64,000 bases of DNA from Clostridium sp. AF37-5 (GCF_003477605.1 NZ_QUDR01000006.1:62001-126000), one strand, 5' to 3'; numbered from the stretch's first letter, positions 8,373 to 16,857 are shown. A program made the numbers and translations. Notes: generated from the letters alone by a model not told the origin.

Positions 8373-8542
8373 GGCTTTTTTATTTTCGCAATTTACCGGG
8401 AAGGATTGCTACTCATGTGCCGCTCCCGCTTAAGGTACGCGCAGAGGTATCGATATGCAAAATTCGCATATCAGATACCTGCGTGTACCTAGCACATTCT
8501 TTGCAATCCTTCCCGGTAAACTGCTGGAATATTAAAAAAGGC
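8373..8542. repeat. long palindromic hairpin element P1
   Basis: This ~170-base imperfect palindrome has arms TTTACCGGGAAGGATTGC (from 8392) and GCAATCCTTCCCGGTAAA (to 8520). The apex is GATATGC/GCATATC around 8460. On the plus strand the 5' side carries the family motif CCGCTCCCGCTTAAG, then a stem, then CAGAGGTATCG. It is the same architecture as P2-P5. No real protein is encoded, and the open frame through it is a by-product of the palindrome. Confidence 0.8.
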
Positions 8543-8724
8543 ACTTGACAGCATTAAGTAGGAAGGGGTGGAGAGGTGCAAAAACACATTTAATGGTTTT
8601 TTAATTTGCACAGAACAACGCTTTTGGCTTGATTTGGCTCATAAGGTTGCATTTCAGCCGTGTTATTCGAGTTTGGCAGGACAAATTCGTGGATAAATGC
8701 AACTTTTTCTCTTAATTGTAGTCG

Positions 8725-8799
8725 TTTTGGTTGCATGATTTTGAAAAAAATTTAAAATCATGCAACGTTTTTGGGAGTTTGTAAGGATTTTGGTTGCAT
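8725..8799. repeat. GTTGCAT hairpin and direct repeat
   Basis: GTTGCATGATTTT (8730-8742) and AAAATCATGCAAC (8754-8766) form a perfect 13-bp stem with an 11-base A/T loop. TTTTGGTTGCAT at 8725-8736 recurs directly at 8788-8799. The function is unknown. It lies in the gene-free stretch between P1 and P2. Confidence 0.6.
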
Positions 8800-8840
8800 A
8801 ACCTTCCTGCCGCCACATCAGAGCTATTTGATTGCTTATA

Positions 8841-8971
8841 GATGATTTATAACATTTGTGGATTGTGGGTACAAATTCGTGGGTATCCGGCATGTGTATT
8901 TTACATGCCGATACCCTTACGCAATTTGTCAAGCGAGAGCGCCCACAAGACGCAAATATTATAAATCATTC
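8841..8971. repeat. long palindromic hairpin element P2
   Basis: This ~130-base imperfect palindrome has outer arms GATGATTTAT and ATAAATCATTC. Its motif is on the minus strand: GTGGGCGCTCTCGCTTG, then an ACAAATTGCGT stem, then GGGTATCGGCATG. It is oriented opposite to P1. The remainder of 8281-9032 outside P1, P2 and the GTTGCAT hairpin shows no gene. Confidence 0.8.
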
Positions 8972-9032
8972 ACATTCTCAACACAATTACTGTCTATAAT
9001 AAACCTAACTTAAGACGAAAGGAAGTTTTAGC

Positions 9033-10634
9033 ATGGACGAAAACAACATGGGAAATAACAATAGCATAGAAAATAACAACGATGCCAATGGATTTGTCAT
9101 GGTTGACAATCCGGCACCACAGGCTTCACAGGAACCACAGGAGCCGCAGACTGAGAACCAGAATCAGAACCAGCCGGTGCAGCCGGAGCCGGAACCGGCA
9201 CAGCAGCAGAATACCTATTATGAGCAGCCGGTGCAGCCGTCACCGATGCCATCTGAAGATAATACGTACCGTTTCCAGAATGTTGAAGCGCAGAATGTGA
9301 AAAAGAAAAAAGAAAAGAAAGCAAAAAAAGGAATGTCAATTCCTAAAATTTTAGTCAGTGCAGTTTTATTTGGCGTGATTGCAGCGGGATGTTTCTTTGG
9401 AGTAAATAAGGGCTTATCTGATTTGTTCGGAACAAAGAGCGAGATTCAGGGCGTGGATAACAGTTCCAATAATGGTGTTGCCCTGACAACGGTATCCGGT
9501 TCAGCAGCTACGGTTGCCGATGTGTCCGGTATCGTGGAAAAGGTTATGCCATCGATTGTTGCGATTACAGAGAAGAGTACCCAGACTTCTTACTTTGGAC
9601 AGACTTATTCTTCCGAGGGAGCAGGTTCCGGATTTATTGTAAAGCAGGATAATGACCAACTCTTGATTGTGACAAATAACCACGTTGTAGCTGATGCGGA
9701 TAAAATTTCAGTTACTTTTAACGATAATGAGGTAGCGGATGCGATGGTAAAAGGAACAAGTGAGTCGAATGACCTTGCGGTTATTACCGTTAAATTAAGT
9801 TCCCTCAAAGAATCCACGAAGAAAAGTATTCGCGTTGCTTCCTTAGGAAATTCAGATCAGGCGAAAGTCGGACAGATGGTAATTGCCATCGGAAATGCTC
9901 TTGGTTATGGACAGTCTGTAACTGTTGGCTATCTGAGTGCGAAAAACCGTGAAGTGTCTGCATCGGATGGAAGCGGAAAGAGTACGACGCAGGTTTTGAT
10001 GCAGACAGATGCAGCGATTAATCCAGGTAACAGTGGTGGTGCTTTGATTGATACAAACGGAAATGTAATCGGTATCAACTCGTCCAAATATTTCTCCTAC
10101 GGTTCAACAAATGTTGAAGGTATGGGATATGCGATCCCGATGAGTGATGCAGTTTCTGTTATCAATGACTTGATGGACCGCGAAGTTTTGAAAGACAGCG
10201 AAAAAGGTTATCTGGGTATTACCGGAAGAGACATTTCAGAAAGTGTAAGCAAAGCATATGGTATTCCGGTTGGAGTGTATGTTGCTGCAGTATCCGATAC
10301 CGGTGCTGCTTATAAGGCTGGCATTAAACAGGGCGATGTTATTACCAAGATTGGTGACCAGACGGTTAAGACCATTCAGGAAGTACAGGAAAAGGTAAAC
10401 AGTACAAAAGCCGGTACGACCATTAAAGTTACCGTTCAGCGAAGCAACGACGGAACTTATAAAGCGAAACAAGTAGATGTTGTGCTCAAAGGTAAAGATA
10501 CATTAGATGGATTGGATGATGGTTCGACACAACAGCAAAATGATTCCGGTCAGAATTATAATAACGATAATTATAACAACAATTATGATAATGACAATTC
10601 TCAGGTAGTACCTTGGGGCGGAAGTATTTACTAA
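9033..10634 (+). CDS. HtrA/DegP-like trypsin-fold serine protease with PDZ domain
   Basis: This is a 533-residue membrane-anchored quality-control protease. Residues 1-100 are cytoplasmic and Gln/Pro/Asn-rich, ending in a Lys cluster. A transmembrane helix spans ~103-124. The protease domain is outside the membrane, with the triad at His217 (TNNHVVAD), Asp247 (ESNDLAVI) and Ser334 (NPGNSGGALI). One PDZ domain lies at ~395-490 (GYLGITGRDIS, AGIKQGDVITKIGD). The tail is Asn/Tyr/Asp-rich and low in complexity. It starts at ATG 9033 after AAAGGAAG. It is the first of three protease-related genes in a row. Confidence 0.95.
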   Translation: MDENNMGNNNSIENNNDANGFVMVDNPAPQASQEPQEPQTENQNQNQPVQPEPEPAQQQNTYYEQPVQPSPMPSEDNTYRFQNVEAQNVKKKKEKKAKKGMSIPKILVSAVLFGVIAAGCFFGVNKGLSDLFGTKSEIQGVDNSSNNGVALTTVSGSAATVADVSGIVEKVMPSIVAITEKSTQTSYFGQTYSSEGAGSGFIVKQDNDQLLIVTNNHVVADADKISVTFNDNEVADAMVKGTSESNDLAVITVKLSSLKESTKKSIRVASLGNSDQAKVGQMVIAIGNALGYGQSVTVGYLSAKNREVSASDGSGKSTTQVLMQTDAAINPGNSGGALIDTNGNVIGINSSKYFSYGSTNVEGMGYAIPMSDAVSVINDLMDREVLKDSEKGYLGITGRDISESVSKAYGIPVGVYVAAVSDTGAAYKAGIKQGDVITKIGDQTVKTIQEVQEKVNSTKAGTTIKVTVQRSNDGTYKAKQVDVVLKGKDTLDGLDDGSTQQQNDSGQNYNNDNYNNNYDNDNSQVVPWGGSIY

Positions 10635-10658
10635 TTGAGTGAAATCGGGTATAATAAG

Positions 10659-10687
10659 TCCCACCGCATATTTGTGCGGTGGGATTT
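10659..10687 (+). terminator. terminator-like hairpin between htrA-like gene and clpX
   Basis: TCCCACCGCA (10659-10668) pairs perfectly with TGCGGTGGGA (10675-10684), followed by TTTG. The short T tract suggests partial read-through into clpX. Confidence 0.6.
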
Positions 10688-10708
10688 GTGCTAAAAATGG
10701 AGGAAACT

Positions 10709-12091
10709 ATGAGTGAAGAAATAAAAGAGATGAATCCGGATGATAAGAATCATAAAAAGGATTCCGATGGTTACGAAAAAATTTGTTATTTGTGCCATCG
10801 TCCGGAAAGTAAAGTAGATAAAATGATTACCATTCCGAATCAAATTACAATTTGTTCGGATTGTATGCAGAAAACGTTCGACCAGATAGGAATGCAGGGA
10901 ATGCCAAGTTTTCCGGGAATGGATATGATGAATCTTGGCAGTATGGGTTTAGAGCCACCGAATGAATTTCAGGAGCGCCATCAGGTGAAAACGAAAAAGA
11001 AGAAAAAACAGGAAAAACCGGCACTGGATATTAACAAACTTCCGGCACCTCACGTCATTAAAGGAAACCTGGATGAATATGTGATGGGGCAGGAGCAGGC
11101 AAAGAAAGTGCTGTCTGTTGGCGTTTATAATCATTATAAGCGTGTGCTTGCCGAGCAGACCGATGACGGTGTGGAAATTGAAAAGTCGAATATGCTGATG
11201 TTAGGACCAACCGGAAGTGGAAAAACATTTATGGTTAAGACGATGGCGCGCCTTTTGCAGGTACCGCTTGCGATTACAGATGCCACAGCATTAACAGAAG
11301 CCGGTTATATTGGCGATGATGTAGAAAGTGTTATTTCCAAACTTCTTGCCAATGCAGATAACGATGTAGAATTGGCAGAGCGGGGTATTGTTTATATCGA
11401 TGAAATTGATAAAATTGCGAAAAAGCAGAACACCAATAACCGCGATGTAAGTGGAGAATCAGTGCAGCAGGCACTTTTGAAATTGTTGGAGGGTGCCGAT
11501 GTGGAAGTGCCGGTTGGCGCAACCAATAAAAATGCAATGGTTCCGATGACAACGGTGAACACGAGCAACATTTTATTTATCTGTGGTGGAGCTTTTCCGG
11601 GGCTTGAAGACATCATAAAAAAACGTCTTACCAGTCAGGGAACGATTGGATTTGGTTCGGAACTTCGGGATAAGTATGACCATGAGAAAGATTTGTTCCG
11701 TTTAGTAGAAACCGAAGATATCCGCGAGTATGGCTTGATTCCGGAGTTTATCGGACGTCTGCCGATTGTATTTTCCTTACAGGCAATGGATGAGGAATTG
11801 TTAGTTCAGGTGCTGCAAAAACCGAAAAATGCTATTTTGAAACAGTATCGCAAACTTTTGCAGATGGATGAAGTGGATTTGGAATTTGAGGATGATGCCA
11901 TGATGGCGGTAGCGAAAAAAGCAGCGGCAAAGAAGACCGGTGCCAGAGCACTCCGTTCCATTATCGAGGAATTTATGATGGATATTATGTATGAAATTCC
12001 GAAAGATGAAATGATTGGCAAAGTTATCATTACCAAAGATTATATTGAAGGAAAAGGTTCTCCTACCATTTTGATGCGAAGTAATGGCTGA
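10709..12091 (+). CDS. clpX: ATP-dependent protease ATP-binding subunit ClpX
   Basis: This 460-residue AAA+ unfoldase would feed substrates to ClpP. Start ATG 10709 follows GGAGG at 10699-10703; the in-frame GTG ten codons earlier lies in the preceding hairpin. The N-terminal zinc-binding domain has Cys26, Cys29, Cys49 and Cys52. A variable Met/Lys-rich linker (~60-105) is longer than usual. Walker A is GPTGSGKT (166-173) and Walker B is VYIDEIDK (~228-235). The GYIGDD pore loop and TIGFGSE loop (ClpP docking) are present. No clpP lies in the window, so this could be a second ClpX-type paralogue beside a tig-clpP-clpX copy elsewhere. Confidence 0.9.
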   Translation: MSEEIKEMNPDDKNHKKDSDGYEKICYLCHRPESKVDKMITIPNQITICSDCMQKTFDQIGMQGMPSFPGMDMMNLGSMGLEPPNEFQERHQVKTKKKKKQEKPALDINKLPAPHVIKGNLDEYVMGQEQAKKVLSVGVYNHYKRVLAEQTDDGVEIEKSNMLMLGPTGSGKTFMVKTMARLLQVPLAITDATALTEAGYIGDDVESVISKLLANADNDVELAERGIVYIDEIDKIAKKQNTNNRDVSGESVQQALLKLLEGADVEVPVGATNKNAMVPMTTVNTSNILFICGGAFPGLEDIIKKRLTSQGTIGFGSELRDKYDHEKDLFRLVETEDIREYGLIPEFIGRLPIVFSLQAMDEELLVQVLQKPKNAILKQYRKLLQMDEVDLEFEDDAMMAVAKKAAAKKTGARALRSIIEEFMMDIMYEIPKDEMIGKVIITKDYIEGKGSPTILMRSNG

Positions 12092-12105
12092 TGGATAAAA
12101 GTAAG

Positions 12106-12146
12106 ACCTTCTGCGTAAGATGAAACAAAGCGCAGGAGGTTTTTTT
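12106..12146 (+). terminator. intrinsic terminator whose 3' arm contains the next gene's ribosome binding site
   Basis: ACCTTCTGCG (12106-12115) pairs with CGCAGGAGGT (12131-12140), followed by six T (12141-12146) and immediately by the ATG at 12147. The AGGAGG needed by the S8 protease gene is the 3' stem strand. The hairpin would both end clpX transcripts and hide the start site on read-through messages. Confidence 0.7.
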
Positions 12147-13802
12147 ATGCAGTGCAGGGAAGCAGTTTTTGCAGAGGATGTTCTCATTTACGTTGTGGAT
12201 AATTACCGTGGTGAGGGGTATGTAAGGGAAGTGTACAACCCGGACTGTTATATTCGGCTGGATGACAGGCAGGCAATTATTTACCAGCAGGTTCAAAATG
12301 TAAATGGTGAGGCGATACAAAAATATGGTTTTTCAGCAATTCCAAATGTCTTTGGTCTGATGAGTGAAGAAGCGCTGGAAGCCAGTGGTGTGCTTCGCAT
12401 TCGCAGGCAGCCGTCCCTTGATTTATATGGACAGGGTGTACTGATTGGGATTGTGGACACCGGAATTGATTTTACACATAAGGCATTTGTGGCGGCGGAT
12501 GGAACTTCAAGGATTGTGTCAATCTGGGATCAGAGTGTAGAAGAAGGGGTTGGAAATGAAAAATTTCCGTACGGACGGATGTATTCAAGGGAGCAGCTGA
12601 ATCAGGCACTTTCGTCGGAAAATCCGTTTGAAATTGTGCCAAGTCAGGATGAGATTGGTCACGGAACATTTATGGCGGGGGTAGCGGCAGGAAACGAGAA
12701 CCGGGCCGAAGAATTTTCCGGGGTGGCACCATTATCTGAATTGGTTGTTGTTAAATGCCGTCAGGCGAATGAAAGTTATCGAAATTATTATAGAATCCCG
12801 TCGGATGTGCCAGCTTATCTGGAAAGTGATGTGATGACCGGGCTTGCTTATTTACTTTCCGTGGCGGCGCAGGAGAGAAAGCCAATCATTCTCTGCCTTG
12901 GTATGGGCAGCAGTATGGGAAACCACAACGGAAGTACAGCGCTTGGCGTTTATTTGAACCGGTATTTGTCGGTAGGCAGTGTGGCAATTGTAACGTGTGT
13001 GGGGAATGAGGGAAATACAAGACATCATCACACAATACGCCGCAAAGAAGATACGATAGATATCAGTGTATCCGCAAATATGAATGGATTTATGGGGCAG
13101 TTGTGGTGGCAGACGCCGGGAAACTTGTCGGTGGATGTCATTTCACCGAGCGGGGAGACAATTCGCGAAATCCGTGCGGTTTCAGGAATCCGCTATGAGC
13201 ATCGGTTTGTGCCGGAAAATACAACGGTCGAAATTTATTTTGGTGTAGCGCAGGAACTGACGAGAGAGCAGGTTGTCGTTTTTCGCTTTCAGAATCCAAC
13301 GACCGGAATTTGGAAAGTGCGAACACAGTTTGATTATGAAGTTCCTAATTTTTCCATGTGGCTTCCGATTCAGCAGTTTTTGGAAAAGGAAGTTGTATTT
13401 TTAGATTCGGACCCCGATATGACGGCTACAAATCCATCGACAACGCCATTTGTGACGGGAGTGTCGGCATACGACGTAAGAGATGGTGCCCTGTATCTGC
13501 GGGCAGGGCGTGGTTTTACTCCTTTTGGCTACATTAAGCCGGAAGTTGTTGCACCCGGCGTGGAACTGACGGGAACGTATCCGGGAAACCGATATGGCAC
13601 AATGACGGGAACAAGTGTAGCAGCGGCTTTTGTAGCAGGAATCAGCGCACTTTTTATGCAGGAATATGCAGATGACGGTGCAAACAGTAATACGGTGCGT
13701 GAGGCGCTCATCCGGGGGGCCGTGCCAAGAGGAGAACCCTATCCGAATACCGAGTGGGGTTATGGCATTGTTGATGCGTACCGGAGTATAACAGACTATT
13801 GA
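12147..13802 (+). CDS. subtilisin-like (S8) serine protease, Csp-like
   Basis: This 551-residue peptidase lacks a signal peptide. Start ATG 12147 (MQCREAVFAEDV) has AGGAGG at 12134-12139. The triad residues lie in IVDTGIDFTH (Asp), GHGTFMAGVAAG (His) and TGTSVAAAFVAG (Ser). A ~150-residue jelly-roll-like insertion sits between His and Ser. That layout matches the Csp/CspC-like clostridial S8 proteases, which in Clostridium act during spore germination. Whether it does so here is an inference; SpoVA genes elsewhere in the window make spores plausible. All three catalytic residues are present, so it is expected to be active. Confidence 0.85.
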   Translation: MQCREAVFAEDVLIYVVDNYRGEGYVREVYNPDCYIRLDDRQAIIYQQVQNVNGEAIQKYGFSAIPNVFGLMSEEALEASGVLRIRRQPSLDLYGQGVLIGIVDTGIDFTHKAFVAADGTSRIVSIWDQSVEEGVGNEKFPYGRMYSREQLNQALSSENPFEIVPSQDEIGHGTFMAGVAAGNENRAEEFSGVAPLSELVVVKCRQANESYRNYYRIPSDVPAYLESDVMTGLAYLLSVAAQERKPIILCLGMGSSMGNHNGSTALGVYLNRYLSVGSVAIVTCVGNEGNTRHHHTIRRKEDTIDISVSANMNGFMGQLWWQTPGNLSVDVISPSGETIREIRAVSGIRYEHRFVPENTTVEIYFGVAQELTREQVVVFRFQNPTTGIWKVRTQFDYEVPNFSMWLPIQQFLEKEVVFLDSDPDMTATNPSTTPFVTGVSAYDVRDGALYLRAGRGFTPFGYIKPEVVAPGVELTGTYPGNRYGTMTGTSVAAAFVAGISALFMQEYADDGANSNTVREALIRGAVPRGEPYPNTEWGYGIVDAYRSITDY

Positions 13803-13854
13803 CGGCAGAGGGTGAAAGGAGTATATTTAGGGAGAAAAAAAGAGGAGGGTACCA

Positions 13855-14910
13855 ATGAAAGCTTGGGAAGAAAATATCCGAAAGGTTGTTCCTTATATTC
13901 CGGGTGAACAGCCTCAGGTAAAAGATATTATAAAGTTAAATACAAACGAAAATCCATATCCGCCGTCACCGGGGGTAAAAAAGGCTCACGAAGAAATGGA
14001 AGTTTCACGGTTTGCCCTATATCCGGATCCGGCAGCAAAAGAATTAGTGACAGCACTTGAATCGTATCATGGACTGGATGCCGGACAGGTATTTGTCGGT
14101 GTTGGTTCAGATGATGTTCTGGCACTTGCATTTCTTACGTTTTTTAATTCCGATAAGCCGATTCTCTTCCCGGATGTTACATATTCGTTTTATCCTGTTT
14201 GGGCTAATGTTTACCGGATTCCGTACGAGTGTCCAAAGCTGACAGACGATTTCCGAATTTGTCCGGATGATTATAAAAAAGAAAATGGCGGCGTTGTTAT
14301 TGCAAACCCGAATGCCCCGACCTCTCTTGCGTTAAGCCGGGATGAAATCGAGGAAATTATTGCGGCAAATCAGGATGTCATTGTGATTGTGGATGAAGCT
14401 TATATTGACTTTGGCGGAGAGAGCGCACTTTCGCTTCTGCCAAAATATGAAAATCTGCTTGTTGTGCGCACATATTCGAAATCACGTTCCATGGCAGGTA
14501 TGCGTATCGGTTATGCGATGGGAAATAAACGTTTGATTCAGGCAATGACTGATGTTAAAGAGTCAATTAACTCGTATACGATGACGAGAGAATCTATTGC
14601 GTTGGGGGCGGCTTCTCTTGCTGATGAGGAGTATTTTCAGGAAAAGAAACAAATGGTGGTTGCAACTCGTGAGCGGACAAAAGAAGAATTGAGACGCCGT
14701 GGATTTGAGGTGCTTGATTCCAGCACAAATTTTTTGTTTGCAAAACCGAATTCAGTGGATGCCGGCTGGTTATTTGAAGAACTGAAAAAAGAAAAAATCT
14801 TCGTTCGTCATTTTAATGGGGAGCGGATTAAGGATTATCTCAGAATCTCGATTGGAACAGATGAACAGATGGATTGTCTGCTGCAGGCAATCGACCGTAT
14901 TATGGCATAA
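13855..14910 (+). CDS. hisC: histidinol-phosphate aminotransferase
   Basis: This 351-residue PLP-dependent fold-type I aminotransferase converts imidazole acetol phosphate to histidinol phosphate in histidine synthesis. Recognised blocks are IKLNTNENPYPPSP near the N-terminus, ANPNAPTSLALS, VDEAYIDFGG, and TYSKSRSMAGMRIGYA with the PLP-binding Lys. ATG 13855 follows GAGGAGGG. The gene stands alone rather than in a his operon, so broader specificity (aromatic amino acid transamination) is possible. It precedes the tRNA cluster. Confidence 0.92.
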   Translation: MKAWEENIRKVVPYIPGEQPQVKDIIKLNTNENPYPPSPGVKKAHEEMEVSRFALYPDPAAKELVTALESYHGLDAGQVFVGVGSDDVLALAFLTFFNSDKPILFPDVTYSFYPVWANVYRIPYECPKLTDDFRICPDDYKKENGGVVIANPNAPTSLALSRDEIEEIIAANQDVIVIVDEAYIDFGGESALSLLPKYENLLVVRTYSKSRSMAGMRIGYAMGNKRLIQAMTDVKESINSYTMTRESIALGAASLADEEYFQEKKQMVVATRERTKEELRRRGFEVLDSSTNFLFAKPNSVDAGWLFEELKKEKIFVRHFNGERIKDYLRISIGTDEQMDCLLQAIDRIMA

Positions 14911-14976
14911 AAAGAACGAAAGATTGGCACGACAGAGCGACCAAAGAAAAAAGTCTTAATTTTTTTGAGAAATTAG

Positions 14977-15005
14977 TTGACAAGCAGGTGGTTCTATAAT
15001 ATAAT
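14977..15005 (+). promoter_or_regulatory. promoter of the five-tRNA cluster
   Basis: Consensus TTGACA (14977-14982) and TATAAT (15000-15005) lie 17 bases apart, upstream of tRNA-Pro. Confidence 0.9.
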
Positions 15006-15061
15006 AGGTCTTGCGTCACGGCTCAGAGACGCTGGAAAGACACAAAAATATGTGTTCAATC

Positions 15062-15136
15062 CGGGGTGTGGCTCAGCTTGGCTAGAGCGCTTGATTTGGG
15101 ATCAAGAGGCCGCAGGTTCGAATCCTGTCACCCCGA
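15062..15136 (+). tRNA. tRNA-Pro (UGG)
   Basis: The acceptor stem is CGGGGTG/CACCCCG. The anticodon loop is TTTGGGA with anticodon TGG, the T loop is TTCGAAT, and the discriminator is A. CCA is not encoded. Confidence 0.97.
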
Positions 15137-15181
15137 CTGCGACTGTTTTATACAGTCGCTTAATTGTATAAAAAACCCTAT

Positions 15182-15252
15182 GCGGGTGTAGTTCAATGGT
15201 AGAACACTAGCCTTCCAAGCTAGATACGTGGGTTCGATTCCCATCACCCGCT
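15182..15252 (+). tRNA. tRNA-Gly (UCC)
   Basis: The acceptor stem is GCGGGTG/CACCCGC. The anticodon stem CTAGC/GCTAG carries loop CTTCCAA, giving anticodon TCC. The discriminator is T. Confidence 0.97.
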
Positions 15253-15277
15253 TTTGTGGTGCAAACAGCATTGCTAC

Positions 15278-15351
<74 letters not shown>

Positions 15352-15385
15352 CTGTAGGAAATGCCGTATGCGGCTTATCCTTTAT

Positions 15386-15460
15386 GGTGGGTATAGCGCA
15401 GTTGGTTAGCGCGTCAGATTGTGGCTCTGAAGGCCGTGGGTTCGAATCCCATTACCCACC
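15386..15460 (+). tRNA. tRNA-His (GUG)
   Basis: The acceptor stem is GTGGGTA/TACCCAC, with the extra G at -1 opposite discriminator C that is diagnostic of tRNA-His. Anticodon loop TTGTGGC gives GTG. Confidence 0.97.
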
Positions 15461-15478
15461 CTTCCCTTTACGGGATGT

Positions 15479-15550
15479 TGGGCTATCGCCAAGGGGTAAG
15501 GCATAGGACTTTGACTCCTACATTCGCTGGTTCAAATCCAGCTAGCCCAG
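15479..15550 (+). tRNA. tRNA-Gln (UUG)
   Basis: The acceptor stem is TGGGCTA/TAGCCCA. The anticodon stem TAGGA/TCCTA carries loop CTTTGAC, giving anticodon TTG. It is the last tRNA before the cluster terminator. Confidence 0.97.
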
Positions 15551-15558
15551 TTATTAAT

Positions 15559-15604
15559 AGGACTTGACTTCTAAGTGAAACGCTTGGAAGTGGGTCCTTT
15601 TTTT
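15559..15604 (+). terminator. terminator of the tRNA cluster
   Basis: A long stem forms between AGGACTTGACTTCTAAG (from 15559) and CTTGGAAGTGGGTCCT (to 15598), followed by seven T. Confidence 0.85.
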
Positions 15605-15628
15605 GGTGTTATATATTCTTTTTCTTTT

Positions 15629-15776
15629 CAAATTAAGGAACAACAGGAAGTTCCCGCATGGGCGCTTTCGCTCGTTAAGCACGTAGCGGTATGGGATTGT
15701 CAGAAAAACACCTGACAACCCTCATACCGACGTGCTTAAAACCCATGCGGGAAGCTTCCTATTGTTCCTAAGTTTG
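15629..15776. repeat. long palindromic hairpin element P3
   Basis: This ~148-base imperfect palindrome has outer arms CAAATTAAGGAACAA and TTGTTCCTAAGTTTG. The apex is ATTGTC/GACAA near 15700. The plus strand carries the motif CATGGGCGCTTTCGCTCG, the stem TTAAGCACG/CGTGCTTAA, then TAGCGGTATGGG. It sits in tandem with P4 in the gene-free stretch 15605-16148. Confidence 0.85.
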
Positions 15777-15863
15777 ATAACAAAAAGATTAGTAATCATT
15801 ACGGGAAAAATGTAGAGTTAGTTTCATTGAAGATGTGTGTGCAGGGCAGGTATGTGTAAATAG

Positions 15864-16052
15864 TTGTTGCTAATCTTTTAAGAATTCCAGTGATTTGTTT
15901 AAGAAAAGATTTGTATCACGTGGGTACAAATGCGCAAGTATCTGGCATGCGTAGTTGGCATGCCGATACTTCTGCGTATTTGTCTTAGCGGGAGCGCCCA
16001 CGTGATGCAAACTTTTCTTAACAAAACACGGAATCTAAAAAAATAGCAGCAA
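15864..16052. repeat. long palindromic hairpin element P4
   Basis: This ~189-base imperfect palindrome has outer arms beginning TTGTTGCTAATC and ending in the complement GATTCCG...TAGCAGCAA region. The centre is CACGTGGG/CCCACGTG and GGCATG/CATGCC around 15955. On the minus strand it reads GTGGGCGCTCCCGCTAAG, an ACAAATACGC stem, then AGAAGTATCGGCATG. Its orientation is opposite to P3. Confidence 0.85.
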
Positions 16053-16148
16053 TTAATTACCCATCTGTCGTCACCGCTTATTGAAAAACCAATCCAATTG
16101 TGTTATCCTATATTATATGGGGTTACAAAGGAAAGGAGAAAGTCTAAA

Positions 16149-16832
16149 TTGTTACTATCAGAATTAGAGCAGGGGGCTAAGGTTTTACTACTGCTTACGA
16201 TTGATGGCAAACATTTTGAGTTTGAGACAATCGTGCAGGGAAAGCACAAGCATGATGTTTTGTTTGAGCCGATTCGCAAAGACCAGAAAATTTTGAATGT
16301 TCAGAGCGACCAGGTTGATGTAGACATTATGTATATGCGTGAAGATGACAAACCGATTTTGTGGAAAGAGGCGAAGATGGATTGTATTCGCCACAAACAC
16401 AAGATTTATTATGCATCCGAGGCAGCGAATGAAGGTCGTGAGTACAACCGGCGAGGAGCATACAGATTGTATATCGGAGAAGAAATTCACGCAAGAATTG
16501 GGCATAGCGGGCGTGAAAAAATCGTTCATCTCAAAGATTTAAGCAACACCGGATTTGCCTTTATTTACAAGGAAGAATTAAAGGACGCAGATGGTGCATT
16601 CGTCTATATGACATACATGGCGCAGTACGAAAAAAAAGTTACGGAAATTGCCTTGTTTGGAAAAATCGTAAGGACGATGCCGCTTGACGATGGACGTTTT
16701 TTGTACGGATGTGCTCTAATGAAGAAAAATGAGATGATTGGGCATTATATTAATCAAAAGCAAATGGAACAGCTGGCGAAGAAAAATGAACGTTTAAAAA
16801 ATAAAACAGCGAAAAACTTCCCATCTGTCTAA
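16149..16832 (+). CDS. PilZ domain protein (probable c-di-GMP receptor, YcgR-like)
   Basis: This 227-residue soluble protein has an N-terminal beta-rich domain (residues ~1-100) resembling the YcgR/PilZN flagellar brake domain. A PilZ domain follows at ~115-215. The c-di-GMP signature appears as NRRGAYRL (RxxxR-type) and DLSNTGFAF (DxSxxG-type). The preferred start is TTG 16149, since GGAG lies ten bases upstream; a TTG 17 codons earlier has no Shine-Dalgarno site. It would link c-di-GMP levels to motility or surface behaviour. A short downstream gap leads to fba. Confidence 0.8.
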   Translation: MLLSELEQGAKVLLLLTIDGKHFEFETIVQGKHKHDVLFEPIRKDQKILNVQSDQVDVDIMYMREDDKPILWKEAKMDCIRHKHKIYYASEAANEGREYNRRGAYRLYIGEEIHARIGHSGREKIVHLKDLSNTGFAFIYKEELKDADGAFVYMTYMAQYEKKVTEIALFGKIVRTMPLDDGRFLYGCALMKKNEMIGHYINQKQMEQLAKKNERLKNKTAKNFPSV

Positions 16833-16857
16833 ATAAATGAAAACGGAGGAATTTATT

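Noticed and set aside
8345..8548. Open frame running through palindrome P1
   Set aside because: It is produced by the palindrome itself, has no ribosome site, and its sequence is not protein-like.
8663..8932. Minus-strand open frame across P2
   Set aside because: It lacks a start signal, and the second half is the P2 hairpin.
14977..15171. Open frame over tRNA-Pro
   Set aside because: It overlaps a promoter and a complete tRNA gene; the same applies to frames over the tRNAs at 21269-21535 and 41945-42196.
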